This document shows positions 6,950-13,850 of a stretch of 16,031 bases of DNA, piece after piece; the stretch's first letter is position 1; every line of letters starts with the position of its first letter. The notes under the pieces are model-generated. The model ran no database searches. It was not told the origin of the DNA and worked only from the letters and a program-made list of their open reading frames with translations. Position numbers and translations under genes: made by a program. Source of the DNA: an uncultured Clostridium sp. (GTDB lineage Bacteria > Bacillota > Clostridia > TANB77 > CAG-508); contig CAUBRZ010000026.1 of assembly GCA_958438515.1 (NCBI GenBank), forward strand, positions 1 through 16,031, read 5' to 3'.

Positions 6950-7063
6950 ATATAAATAATTAAACAAACATAAATAAAAATAGAATAAAACGATAAATTG
7001 TAACACTTTATCAAATAATGTAAAATAAAGAAGAAAAATGACATATAATGCGATGGAAAGTTC

Positions 7064-7092
7064 TTGCAAAGTCGTAAAATAAATAGTATTAT
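7064..7092 (+). promoter_or_regulatory. Promoter of the DUF6514-like gene
   Basis: TTGCAA (7064-7069), 17-nt spacer, TATTAT (7087-7092). A second upstream match (TTGTAA 6998-7003, 17 nt, TAAAAT 7021-7026) overlaps an inverted repeat GATAAA/TTTATC (6992-7012). It may be a second promoter with an operator, but this is weaker. Confidence 0.45.
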
Positions 7093-7125
7093 AGAATTTA
7101 TGCGATACAAAAGAGGAGGAGAAAA

Positions 7126-7449
7126 ATGAAGACATTTTTTGGAAGTATATTTATAGAAAAGGAAAAATTGAAAGAGGCAGGAGTAGAATATCCAATTAAG
7201 GTGGAGTATTATAAAGTGATAAATGAAGATGAATTTATTAACAAAGATAAAGCCAAATATGGTATAAATATAGTGAAAACCGAATATAAAAAAGATAATA
7301 CAAATGTAGAAGATAAGACAATAAAATATTTATCAAATAATGAGCAAAAAGTAGATGATATATTAAAGATTTTAAAAGAAAATGAAGTAACTCCAATATG
7401 TGTACAAGATGTAATCTGTGATTTTTCAAAGAAATCAGTCTATTTATAA
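7126..7449 (+). CDS. Small cytosolic protein resembling DUF6514
   Basis: A 107-residue protein with no signal peptide, membrane segment or metal motif. The pattern of a beta-rich N-terminus, the central KAKYGINIVKTEY (38-50), and the end DILKILKENEVTPICVQDVI (78-97) followed by CDF fits my memory of the clostridial DUF6514 family (YGI-V near the middle, then N-x-VTP-x-x-x-x-DVI-x-D). The family assignment rests on recall and is not certain, and no function is known for it. The ATG follows GAGGAGG, a very strong site. It has its own promoter, and no hairpin separates it from topA 120 nt downstream. Confidence 0.7.
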   Translation: MKTFFGSIFIEKEKLKEAGVEYPIKVEYYKVINEDEFINKDKAKYGINIVKTEYKKDNTNVEDKTIKYLSNNEQKVDDILKILKENEVTPICVQDVICDFSKKSVYL

Positions 7450-7473
7450 ACAAACTAAAATTCATAAAAAAGC

Positions 7474-7502
7474 TTGCAAATTATATAAAATTAGTCTAGA
7501 AT
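7474..7502 (+). promoter_or_regulatory. Promoter of topA
   Basis: TTGCAA (7474-7479), 17-nt spacer, TAGAAT (7497-7502). The leader would be about 60 nt. Confidence 0.5.
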
Positions 7503-7569
7503 AACTTATAGCAAATAAAAAGTATAATGAAGAAAACAAGGGAAACAACTTAAATATAAGGAGGATTAT

Positions 7570-9642
7570 ATGGCTGATAAGTTAATAATAGTAGAATCTC
7601 CAGCAAAAGCAAATACAATAAAAAAGTTTTTAGGTGGTAGCACAAAAGTGGTAGCATCTATGGGACATATTAGAGATTTACCAAAATCAAAATTAGGAGT
7701 AGATATTGAACATGACTTTGAACCAGAGTATATAAATATTAGGGGAAAGGGAGATTTAATAAAATCATTAAAAAAGGATGCAAAACAAGCTAAAAAAGTA
7801 TATCTTGCAACTGACCCTGACCGTGAGGGTGAAGCAATTGCATGGCACCTAGCAACTATACTAAAAGATGAAACAGACAAAATAACAAGAGTAACATTTA
7901 ATGAAATTACAAAAGGAGCAGTTCAAAAGGCTATAAAAGAACCAAGAGATATAGATGTAAATTTAGTAGATGCACAGCAGGCAAGACGTGTGTTAGATAG
8001 AATTGTGGGATATAAAATTAGTCCACTTCTTTGGAAGAAAGTAAGAAGGGGATTGTCAGCTGGTCGTGTGCAATCTGTAGCTGTTAAATTAATAGTAGAT
8101 AGAGAAGATGAAATTGAAAAGTTTGAGCCAGAGGAATATTGGAATATTTATACTAAATTAGAAGATAAAGATACTAATAAACAATTTGAAGCCAAATTTT
8201 ATGGAAAAAATGGTAAAAAGCAAGAAATACACAATAAGGAAGAAGTAGATTTAATACTAAAAAATATTAAAGAGGCTAAATATTTTGTAGAAGAGATAAA
8301 AAAAGGAGAAAAGAAAAGAACACCAGCACCACCTTTTACAACTAGTACTATGCAACAAGAAGCATCTAGAAAATTAGGATTTACTTTAAAGAAAACGATG
8401 TCAGTAGCTCAAGGTTTATATGAAGGTGTTAAAATTGATGGAAAAGGTACAATAGGTTTAATTACATATATGAGAACAGATTCTACAAGAATATCAGAAG
8501 AAGCAAGGAAATCAGCAAAAGAGCACATTGTAGATGTATATGGAGAAAGCTATTATGAGAATCGTTATTATAAAACAAAAAAAGATTCACAAGATGCACA
8601 TGAGGCAATAAGACCTACATATGCAGAATTGGAACCTGAAAGTATAAAAGATTCTCTAACAAAAGATCAATATAAATTGTATAAACTAATTTATAATAGA
8701 TTTATGGCAAGTCAAATGTCTGCAGCTGTTTATAATACTATGGCAGTTACTATAAATGCTAATGATTATAATTTTAAAGCAAATGGCCAAACTATAAAAT
8801 TTAAAGGGTTTATGACACTATATGTAGAAGGGACAGATTTTGAAGAGAAAGAACAAGAAGGTATGTTGCCAGATTTAAAGGAAAAACAAGAATTAAAGTT
8901 AGATGAAATTAACCCAAAACAAAGTTTTACAGAACCACCTCCAAGATATACAGAAGCAAGTTTGGTAAAAGCATTAGAGGAAAAGGGAATAGGTAGACCA
9001 AGTACGTATTCACCAACAATAACTACTATTTTAGAAAGAAGATATATTGAAAAAGAACAAAAACAATTGATACCTACAGAACTAGGAAAAGTAGTAAACA
9101 AACTATTAACAGAAAATTTTACTGATATAATAAATGTAGAGTTTACAGCAGGTATTGAAAATGAATTTGATGAAATAGCAGATGGAAAAGAAGAATGGAA
9201 GCAAATGATAAGACAATTTTATGGACCATTTGAAAAAGAGTTAGAAAAGGTAGAAAAAGAATTAGAACATGTGGAATTAGTAGAGGAAGTATCTGATATA
9301 CCATGTGAAAAGTGTGGAAGAATGATGGTATATAAATATGGAAGATATGGTAAATTCTTAGCATGTCCAGGCTATCCTGATTGCAAAAACGCAAAACCAA
9401 TAGTAGAAACAATTGATGTACCATGTCCTAAATGTGGATCAACGGTACAAGTAAGAAAGACAAAAAGAAAGAAAAAATACTATATATGTGAGAATAATCC
9501 TAAGTCTTGTGATTATATATCTTGGAATAAACCTAAACCAGGAGAAGAGTGGAATCCAGATGAAGTAAATAAAGCAAAAAAAGAGACTAAAAGTAAAGTG
9601 AAAAAGACGACTACAAAACGAAAAACAGCTAAGAAAAAATAA
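7570..9642 (+). CDS. topA: DNA topoisomerase I (type IA)
   Basis: A 690-residue type IA topoisomerase that relaxes negatively supercoiled DNA by a 5'-phosphotyrosine single-strand break. The length matches Gram-positive TopA. The Toprim domain has E9 (IIVESPAKANTI) and DPDREGE (82-88) for Mg2+. The active-site tyrosine is Y300 in GLITYMRTDSTRIS. The central region has the conserved DAQQARRVLDRIVGYKISP (134-152) and GLSAGRVQSVAV (161-172), and later EKGIGRPSTYSPTI. The C-terminus carries two four-Cys zinc ribbons, C579/C582/C599/C605 and C619/C622/C640/C647, then a Lys-rich tail (KSKVKKTTTKRKTAKKK) that likely binds DNA. The start has AAGGAGG 7 nt ahead. It is followed by a 14-bp terminator. 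Confidence 0.98.
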   Translation: MADKLIIVESPAKANTIKKFLGGSTKVVASMGHIRDLPKSKLGVDIEHDFEPEYINIRGKGDLIKSLKKDAKQAKKVYLATDPDREGEAIAWHLATILKDETDKITRVTFNEITKGAVQKAIKEPRDIDVNLVDAQQARRVLDRIVGYKISPLLWKKVRRGLSAGRVQSVAVKLIVDREDEIEKFEPEEYWNIYTKLEDKDTNKQFEAKFYGKNGKKQEIHNKEEVDLILKNIKEAKYFVEEIKKGEKKRTPAPPFTTSTMQQEASRKLGFTLKKTMSVAQGLYEGVKIDGKGTIGLITYMRTDSTRISEEARKSAKEHIVDVYGESYYENRYYKTKKDSQDAHEAIRPTYAELEPESIKDSLTKDQYKLYKLIYNRFMASQMSAAVYNTMAVTINANDYNFKANGQTIKFKGFMTLYVEGTDFEEKEQEGMLPDLKEKQELKLDEINPKQSFTEPPPRYTEASLVKALEEKGIGRPSTYSPTITTILERRYIEKEQKQLIPTELGKVVNKLLTENFTDIINVEFTAGIENEFDEIADGKEEWKQMIRQFYGPFEKELEKVEKELEHVELVEEVSDIPCEKCGRMMVYKYGRYGKFLACPGYPDCKNAKPIVETIDVPCPKCGSTVQVRKTKRKKKYYICENNPKSCDYISWNKPKPGEEWNPDEVNKAKKETKSKVKKTTTKRKTAKKK

Positions 9643-9665
9643 GATATAATATAAATGTTTAAAAG

Positions 9666-9704
9666 AAAAATACACCATAATACTTGACAATATGGTGTAT
9701 TTTT
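9666..9704 (+). terminator. Intrinsic terminator of topA
   Basis: A perfect 14-bp stem (AAAAATACACCATA, 9666-9679, with TATGGTGTATTTTT, 9691-9704) and an 11-nt loop that contains TTGACA. Confidence 0.85.
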
Positions 9705-9712
9705 GGTATCAT
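9684..9712 (+). promoter_or_regulatory. tRNA operon promoter whose -35 box lies in the topA terminator loop
   Basis: A perfect TTGACA (9684-9689) in the terminator loop, a 17-nt spacer made mostly of the terminator 3' arm, and TATCAT (9707-9712). Transcription would begin near 9719, 30 nt before tRNA-Gly. Confidence 0.55.
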
Positions 9713-9748
9713 TTTAAATGCTGAAACATATAATTTAAGAAGCAACAT

Positions 9749-9824
9749 GCGGGAATAGCTCAGTTGATAGAGCGCTGCCTTGCCAAGGCAGAGGTCGCGG
9801 GTTTGAGCCCCGTTTCCCGCTCCA
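9749..9824 (+). tRNA. tRNA-Gly (anticodon GCC)
   Basis: A complete 76-nt cloverleaf. The acceptor stem is GCGGGAA/TTCCCGC, the D stem GCTC/GAGC, and the anticodon stem CTGCC/GGCAG around the loop TTGCCAA (anticodon GCC). The T arm is GCGGG-TTTGAGC-CCCGT, and CCA is encoded. The T loop reads TTTGAGC rather than TTCGAxx, which is a small deviation. It reads GGC and GGU glycine codons. Confidence 0.95.
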
Positions 9825-9871
9825 AAATATTGTGTTCTAATTTTAAAATAATGGAATATAATTAATTAAAT

Positions 9872-9946
9872 GGCGACATAGCCAAGTGGCTAAGGCACGA
9901 GTCTGCAAAACTCTGATCCCCGGTTCGAATCCGGGTGTCGCCTCCA
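9872..9946 (+). tRNA. tRNA-Cys (anticodon GCA)
   Basis: A complete 75-nt cloverleaf. The acceptor stem is GGCGACA/TGTCGCC and the anticodon loop CTGCAAA (anticodon GCA) sits on a 4-bp GAGT/ACTC stem. The T arm is CCCGG-TTCGAAT-CCGGG, with discriminator T and an encoded CCA. It is 47 nt after tRNA-Gly with no promoter evident between them, so they are probably one transcript. Confidence 0.96.
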
Positions 9947-9991
9947 AAATATACGTTTTACAATGTGTTATACATTATCAAGACGTGCTAG

Positions 9992-10022
9992 AAAATCCCT
10001 AAAAATGGGGATTTTTTATTTT
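9992..10022 (+). terminator. Terminator of the tRNA operon
   Basis: AAAATCCC (9992-9999) pairs with GGGATTTT (10008-10015) around an 8-nt loop, followed by a long T-rich run. Confidence 0.8.
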
Positions 10023-10039
10023 TTTAACTTTAGGGGTAA

Positions 10040-10060
10040 ACCACGGGTTATACCCGTGGT
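10040..10060 (+). repeat. IS200 left-end hairpin
   Basis: A 9-bp perfect hairpin with a 3-nt loop sharing the CCACGGGT/ACCCGTGG core with the right end. It is the expected recognition structure for a Y1 transposase. Confidence 0.75.
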
Positions 10061-10170
10061 ACTGGAAAGCTTATAGCGTTGAGCAAAGTAACAAAAATAC
10101 CAATTCCAAACATAATATAATATTTAAAGTTTGACGGCTAAAAATATTAATTATGAGAGGAGTGGGACGT

Positions 10171-10575
10171 ATGAAAAGTCCATGCACGGATAGTTTAGTA
10201 CACACGACATGGGAATGCAAGTACCATATAGTGTTTGCACCAAAATATAGAAGAAAAGAAGTAGAAATAATTAATGCAGAAGCGTGCACGGACCATATAC
10301 ATATGTATGTAAGTATACCACCAAAGATATGTACATCATCATTTATGGGATATTTAAAAGGAAAGAGCAGGCTGATAATATTTGAGAGACATTCAAATTT
10401 AAAATATAAATATGGAAATAGACATTTTTGGTGTACAGGATTTTATATAAGTACAGTAGGAAATAATAAAACAGCAGTATATAGATATGTAGAAAATCAG
10501 TTAAAGGAAGACATGATGACAAATCAATTAACAATAAAAGAATATAAAGCCCCTTTTAAGGGTGGTAAGTATTAA
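10171..10575 (+). CDS. tnpA: IS200/IS605-family Y1 transposase with an apparent internal deletion
   Basis: A 134-residue HUH endonuclease/transposase. N-terminal HTTWECKYHIVFAPKYRRK is typical. The HUH motif is intact in CTDHIHM (H-x-H), and SSFMGYLKGKSRLIIFERHS plus YKYGNRHFWCTGFYISTVG are classical. The nucleophile tyrosine should be in the YRYVENQLKED helix. The usual segment of about 22 residues between YRRK and VEII (helix with IGEILRKLC-WKG in relatives) is missing: the protein runs from YRRKE straight into VEIINAEAC. That removes a conserved helix and shortens the protein from the usual ~150-155 residues, so it is probably inactive. The start is ATG 10171, 8 nt after AGAGGAG; the upstream in-frame ATG at 10153 overlaps that site. 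Confidence 0.85.
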   Translation: MKSPCTDSLVHTTWECKYHIVFAPKYRRKEVEIINAEACTDHIHMYVSIPPKICTSSFMGYLKGKSRLIIFERHSNLKYKYGNRHFWCTGFYISTVGNNKTAVYRYVENQLKEDMMTNQLTIKEYKAPFKGGKY

Positions 10576-10656
10576 AAACATAAGCGAAATAGCGTAAGCC
10601 GTTGAACGAAGCCACTTAAGTGGCAGCCAGTAACAAGGCCTTATAGGCCGATAAGT

Positions 10657-10683
10657 AAATCCACGGGTTTTACCCGTGGATTT
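10657..10683 (+). repeat. IS200 right-end hairpin
   Basis: A 12-bp perfect hairpin with a TTT loop and the same core as the left end. T5 follows on the plus strand, so it could also end the tnpA transcript. Confidence 0.75.
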
Positions 10684-10694
10684 TTATAAAAATA

Positions 10695-11537
10695 CTATTT
10701 AACCTCTTTGAAAAATCTATATTCATTACCAGAAGTAGATTTACCTTTATAAACATATCCATTATAAATTCCACCATTATTATCATTTAAATTCACGTCT
10801 AGTTTCATATTATAGGCAAATTTTTGGTTTAGATTATTTATAATATGAATTGTGAAATTCAAAGTATAATTTATATCATCTAGGTTAACATCTGCTTCTT
10901 TCAAAACTTTTCCGTTAAATGAAACAGATTTTGAAGCATCAGAAACAGAATAATTAGTCAATATATCTTTGTTTAAATATCCCAATGTTATTGGGTTTGA
11001 ACAATCTGTATAAAAAGTAGGTTCATCGTAATTGTTATTTTCATTTTCTTGATTTGTATTTATAATTTTAAAATCAATTCTATTATTTTCTGGTTGTTTT
11101 ATATCTTTATACTTACCAAAGTTTAGAGGGTTTTTATAATTTAGAAATTTAGAACCCTTATCTGATTTTGAAGTCATAACAATGTTATCAATATACAATT
11201 GATTAACAGTATTTTCATCGGTTAAATCAGAAACAGATTGACTATTATCAATATATATTGATAAATCTGAATACTGACATATGCTCATATTTTTTAAGGA
11301 TTGATCTTTTGAATTATCAATTGCGTTTGCACTACTATATAATAATATCTTTTGTATATTAAATACTGCATTTTCATTTTCATCAGCAATTTCTATCATT
11401 TGATTTGCAAATTTATTTTTTATAAAGGAAGTAGAAAATACAAAATTATAATAAACTAATAGTAAAACAAAGGCTAAAATAATTAATATTACAAATGCAA
11501 GTTTTACATTTTTTATTTTAAACTTAAAGTTTTTCAT
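10695..11537 (-). CDS. Membrane-anchored extracellular protein of unknown function
   Basis: A 280-residue protein. A short basic N-terminus (MKNFKFKIKNVK) precedes one hydrophobic segment (about 12-34), with no lipobox Cys, so it is a single-pass anchor with the remaining ~245 residues outside. The outer part is rich in Asn, Asp, Ser and Tyr, and beta-rich, with several repeats of the I-x-N/D-N pattern (for example YTLNFTIHIINNLNQKFAYN). I recognise no domain. It lies 26 nt downstream of the glucosaminidase gene in the same direction and is almost certainly in its operon, which suggests a role at the cell wall (inference). The start ATG at 11537 has AAGGAG (11543-11548); an in-frame TTG at 11552 is too far upstream. 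The IS200 right end abuts its stop. Confidence 0.75.
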   Translation of the reverse strand: MKNFKFKIKNVKLAFVILIILAFVLLLVYYNFVFSTSFIKNKFANQMIEIADENENAVFNIQKILLYSSANAIDNSKDQSLKNMSICQYSDLSIYIDNSQSVSDLTDENTVNQLYIDNIVMTSKSDKGSKFLNYKNPLNFGKYKDIKQPENNRIDFKIINTNQENENNNYDEPTFYTDCSNPITLGYLNKDILTNYSVSDASKSVSFNGKVLKEADVNLDDINYTLNFTIHIINNLNQKFAYNMKLDVNLNDNNGGIYNGYVYKGKSTSGNEYRFFKEVK

Positions 11538-11563
11538 TTTTACTCCTTCCAAAAAAGTTATAA

Positions 11564-12946
11564 TTAAAGTCTGTTATATAATAATTCCATATATTTGAAT
11601 ACTTTATTATGCCATTCAGAATCACTTGCATACCTTGTGTTAATACCTGATAAAGTAGGACCATTATAATACCAAGCAGCAGCTGTTTCACCATCATAAA
11701 TCTTTGTACCAGATGGATTTAAGTAATATTTAACTAAGGATTTAGCTACTGTTTCGATTCCTTCTGAATAATCGGCAAATTCAAATGAAGATTCATAAGG
11801 AGTATTATCATAAGAACCATAACCAAACAAATTGTGTTTATCATTTGCAATTTGTGAGGTACCCCATGCACTTTCATGAATAGCCATAGAAGCTAAGAAA
11901 ATTCCATTAATATTATATTTCTTTTCAATATTATAAAATGTTTGGTAATTATCTTGGAATATTTTATTTTTATCATTTGGGATTCCAGTAAATATTTTTT
12001 TATAATCATTTAATGTTAATCCACTTACCCTATTTAATTCCATGTCAATATTAACTTTAAGTAAAATTCTTTGAATTCTATTCTTTTCTACAATATTTGG
12101 TGTAGTATATGAAGAGGTTAGATTAGAAGTTTTTAAATAACCTTCTGTTCCATCAAACGAAATTTTACACCAATCTTCGTTTGGTAATTCTAATAATTTT
12201 ATATCAAGGCTTTTCTTTATTTCTGCTAAATCTTTTGAGTTTTCATCAGCTGTTTCTTTTAAATTTGCAGTATCTACTAAATACATTACATCACCAAGAT
12301 GCACTTTATGTTTAGCCAAAAATTCAGAAGTACCTAAATCAATAATTTTTGGTGTAGGATCTGATAATTTTTCTTTAGATAATATTATTTCTTCTACAAA
12401 ATTACCATTTTCATAAGTTTTTACAGCAGTTACTTTATCTTTACCAAGAACTCCTTCTTGTATAATATTTTCTTCACCTTTAGGTAAGCTAGGATTATTA
12501 TTATAGTTAGTTTCGAATTCTACGTCACGATCTTCTACAACTTGTTCTTTTACTCTATCCATATCAGCATTTTCAGAAATAATATTTTGCATATTTAAAC
12601 GATGTCTATTTAGCTCATATTCAGATATGCTTTGAGGTTTTTCTTCTACTCTAGCATAACTTTGAGAAAAAGCAGTATCTCTTGGAAAAAATAAAGCAAT
12701 AGATACGACTAATATACTACAACCAGTTATAATATGAGATAGTTTTAAATCATTAGTTTTGATAGTAGTATTATTTCTATGTGGAATTGAAGAAAAAATA
12801 TTAAAATTTTTCTTTATCTTTTCTTTTTTCCCTTTTTTTATATGAGTCTGATTAGAGTTACCTTGTTGCCTAATTTCTTGTAATTCTTTAAAAACTTCAG
12901 ACAAATTTCTATTATCATAATTATAAGAATTTTTATCGTTTAACAT
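11564..12946 (-). CDS. Membrane-anchored glucosaminidase with G5 and SH3-like domains
   Basis: A 460-residue peptidoglycan hydrolase. Order: a basic cytoplasmic N-terminus of ~70 residues; one membrane segment (about 70-87, ITGCSILVVSIALFF); an extracellular linker; a G5 domain (about 137-205); an SH3-like domain (about 215-278, LLELPNEDWCKISFDGTEGYLK); and a C-terminal GH73-type glucosaminidase domain (about 325-460). The catalytic Glu should be E358 in AIHESAWGTSQIAND. The enzyme would cut the N-acetylglucosaminyl bond of glycan strands at the cell surface and so act in wall turnover or separation. The start is taken at ATG 12946, with AGAGAG about 8 nt upstream. The ATG at 12970 would lie within about 6 nt of the predicted transcript start and has no ribosome binding site. 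It is followed by the unknown membrane protein. Confidence 0.88.
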   Translation of the reverse strand: MLNDKNSYNYDNRNLSEVFKELQEIRQQGNSNQTHIKKGKKEKIKKNFNIFSSIPHRNNTTIKTNDLKLSHIITGCSILVVSIALFFPRDTAFSQSYARVEEKPQSISEYELNRHRLNMQNIISENADMDRVKEQVVEDRDVEFETNYNNNPSLPKGEENIIQEGVLGKDKVTAVKTYENGNFVEEIILSKEKLSDPTPKIIDLGTSEFLAKHKVHLGDVMYLVDTANLKETADENSKDLAEIKKSLDIKLLELPNEDWCKISFDGTEGYLKTSNLTSSYTTPNIVEKNRIQRILLKVNIDMELNRVSGLTLNDYKKIFTGIPNDKNKIFQDNYQTFYNIEKKYNINGIFLASMAIHESAWGTSQIANDKHNLFGYGSYDNTPYESSFEFADYSEGIETVAKSLVKYYLNPSGTKIYDGETAAAWYYNGPTLSGINTRYASDSEWHNKVFKYMELLYNRL

Positions 12947-12981
12947 ACTTTTACTCTCTTTCTTTAACATTATACAAGCAT

Positions 12982-13010
12982 ATTATATAATAACAAAGTA
13001 ATTATGTCCA
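12982..13010 (-). promoter_or_regulatory. Promoter of the glucosaminidase operon (minus strand)
   Basis: On the minus strand TGGACA (13010-13005), a 17-nt spacer and TATAAT (12987-12982). Transcription would start near 12976, about 30 nt before the ATG at 12946. Confidence 0.6.
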
Positions 13011-13091
13011 TAAATTTCGACAAAAAATATTGATATAGAAAAAATTACTAAAAAATATATGGATTATATGCATAATTAGGTTATTATATAC

Positions 13092-13119
13092 TTGCAAAAT
13101 ATAGAAAATAGTATATAAT
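13092..13119 (+). promoter_or_regulatory. Promoter of rnc
   Basis: TTGCAA (13092-13097), 16-nt spacer, perfect TATAAT (13114-13119). Confidence 0.6.
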
Positions 13120-13160
13120 ATAACCATGAATTAAAAAGAAAAACAAGAAAAGGAGAAAAA

Positions 13161-13835
13161 ATGGACTTAAGCAGATTAGAAGAAAGCATAGGGTATACTT
13201 TTGGTAATAAAGAACTTTTAAAAAATGCATTAACACATACATCATATGCATATGAAAATCATATAAACAGCAATGAAAAACTAGAGTTTTTAGGTGATAG
13301 TATTTTAGAATTTATATCAAGTAAGTATATTTATGAAAAATATCCTACATTAACAGAAGGAGAGATGACTAAAGTTAGGGCAACAGTAGTATGTGAACAA
13401 AGTTTATATAAAATTGCTAAATTGCATGATTTTAGTGATTTCTTATACCTTGGAAAATCAGAACAAAAGATGGGAGGCAATAAGAGACCTGCTATATTAG
13501 CAGATAGTGTAGAGGCAGTAATAGCAGCAATGTATATAGATGGTGGATTGGAGAGCGTATGTGATTTTATAATTAAAAACTTAAAAGAAGAGATAGAAAT
13601 AGCAACAAAACATGTGGGAGATAAAGATTATAAAACAGTGTTACAGGAAAAACTACAAGTTCATGGAGATGTAAAAATAGAGTATAACACAATAAAAGAA
13701 TCAGGACCAGACCATGATAAGACATTTGAATCTGAAGTAAGATGTGATGGAAGGGTGTTAGCGACAGGAAAAGGAAAGAGTAAGAAAGAATCACAAATGC
13801 AAGCAGCAAAAAAAGCATTAGAAAATTTAAAGTAG
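13161..13835 (+). CDS. rnc: Ribonuclease III
   Basis: A 224-residue dsRNA endonuclease that matures rRNA precursors and cuts structured mRNAs, working as a homodimer with Mg2+. The signature is NEKLEFLGDSILEF (38-51). The four catalytic acids are E42, D46, D115 and E118 (AILADSVEAV). The C-terminal dsRNA-binding domain (about 156-224) has KTVLQEKLQ and the lysine-helix KGKSKKESQMQAAKKALE. Length and order are standard. The ATG follows AAAAGGAGA. It is followed 15 nt later by the radical SAM gene, a pairing common in Clostridia. Confidence 0.97.
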   Translation: MDLSRLEESIGYTFGNKELLKNALTHTSYAYENHINSNEKLEFLGDSILEFISSKYIYEKYPTLTEGEMTKVRATVVCEQSLYKIAKLHDFSDFLYLGKSEQKMGGNKRPAILADSVEAVIAAMYIDGGLESVCDFIIKNLKEEIEIATKHVGDKDYKTVLQEKLQVHGDVKIEYNTIKESGPDHDKTFESEVRCDGRVLATGKGKSKKESQMQAAKKALENLK

Positions 13836-13850
13836 AAAAGAGGTAAATCT

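Larger units (their letters stand above)
10030..10690 (+). mobile_element. IS200-type insertion sequence (IS200/IS605 family, tnpA only); ends approximate
   Basis: The element has one Y1 transposase gene flanked by two subterminal hairpins with the same core. The left hairpin is ACCACGGGT-TAT-ACCCGTGGT (10040-10060) and the right is AAATCCACGGGT-TTT-ACCCGTGGATTT (10657-10683). Long inverted repeats are absent, as expected for this family, whose single-strand transposition recognises end hairpins. There is no tnpB. An extra perfect palindrome GCCACTTAAGTGGC (10611-10624) and GGCC-TTATA-GGCC (10637-10649) lie near the right end. The exact borders cannot be fixed without an empty site or another copy. 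It sits between the tRNA terminator and the 3' end of a leftward gene. Confidence 0.8.

Noticed and set aside
7038..7082. A 14-codon ORF (MTYNAMESSCKVVK) between the two promoter-like arrays at 6998 and 7064
   Set aside because: It has no convincing ribosome binding site and overlaps the second promoter; short ORFs are common by chance.
7800..7850. Locally GC-richer codons (GAC, CCT, CGT, GGT) at the TopA DPDREGE motif
   Set aside because: The protein motif itself forces much of this, and CGT appears elsewhere in the gene; not evidence of transfer or recombination.
10030..10690. An IS605 element with tnpB and a guide RNA
   Set aside because: Only a tnpA-type gene fits between the two end hairpins; there is no TnpB coding sequence.
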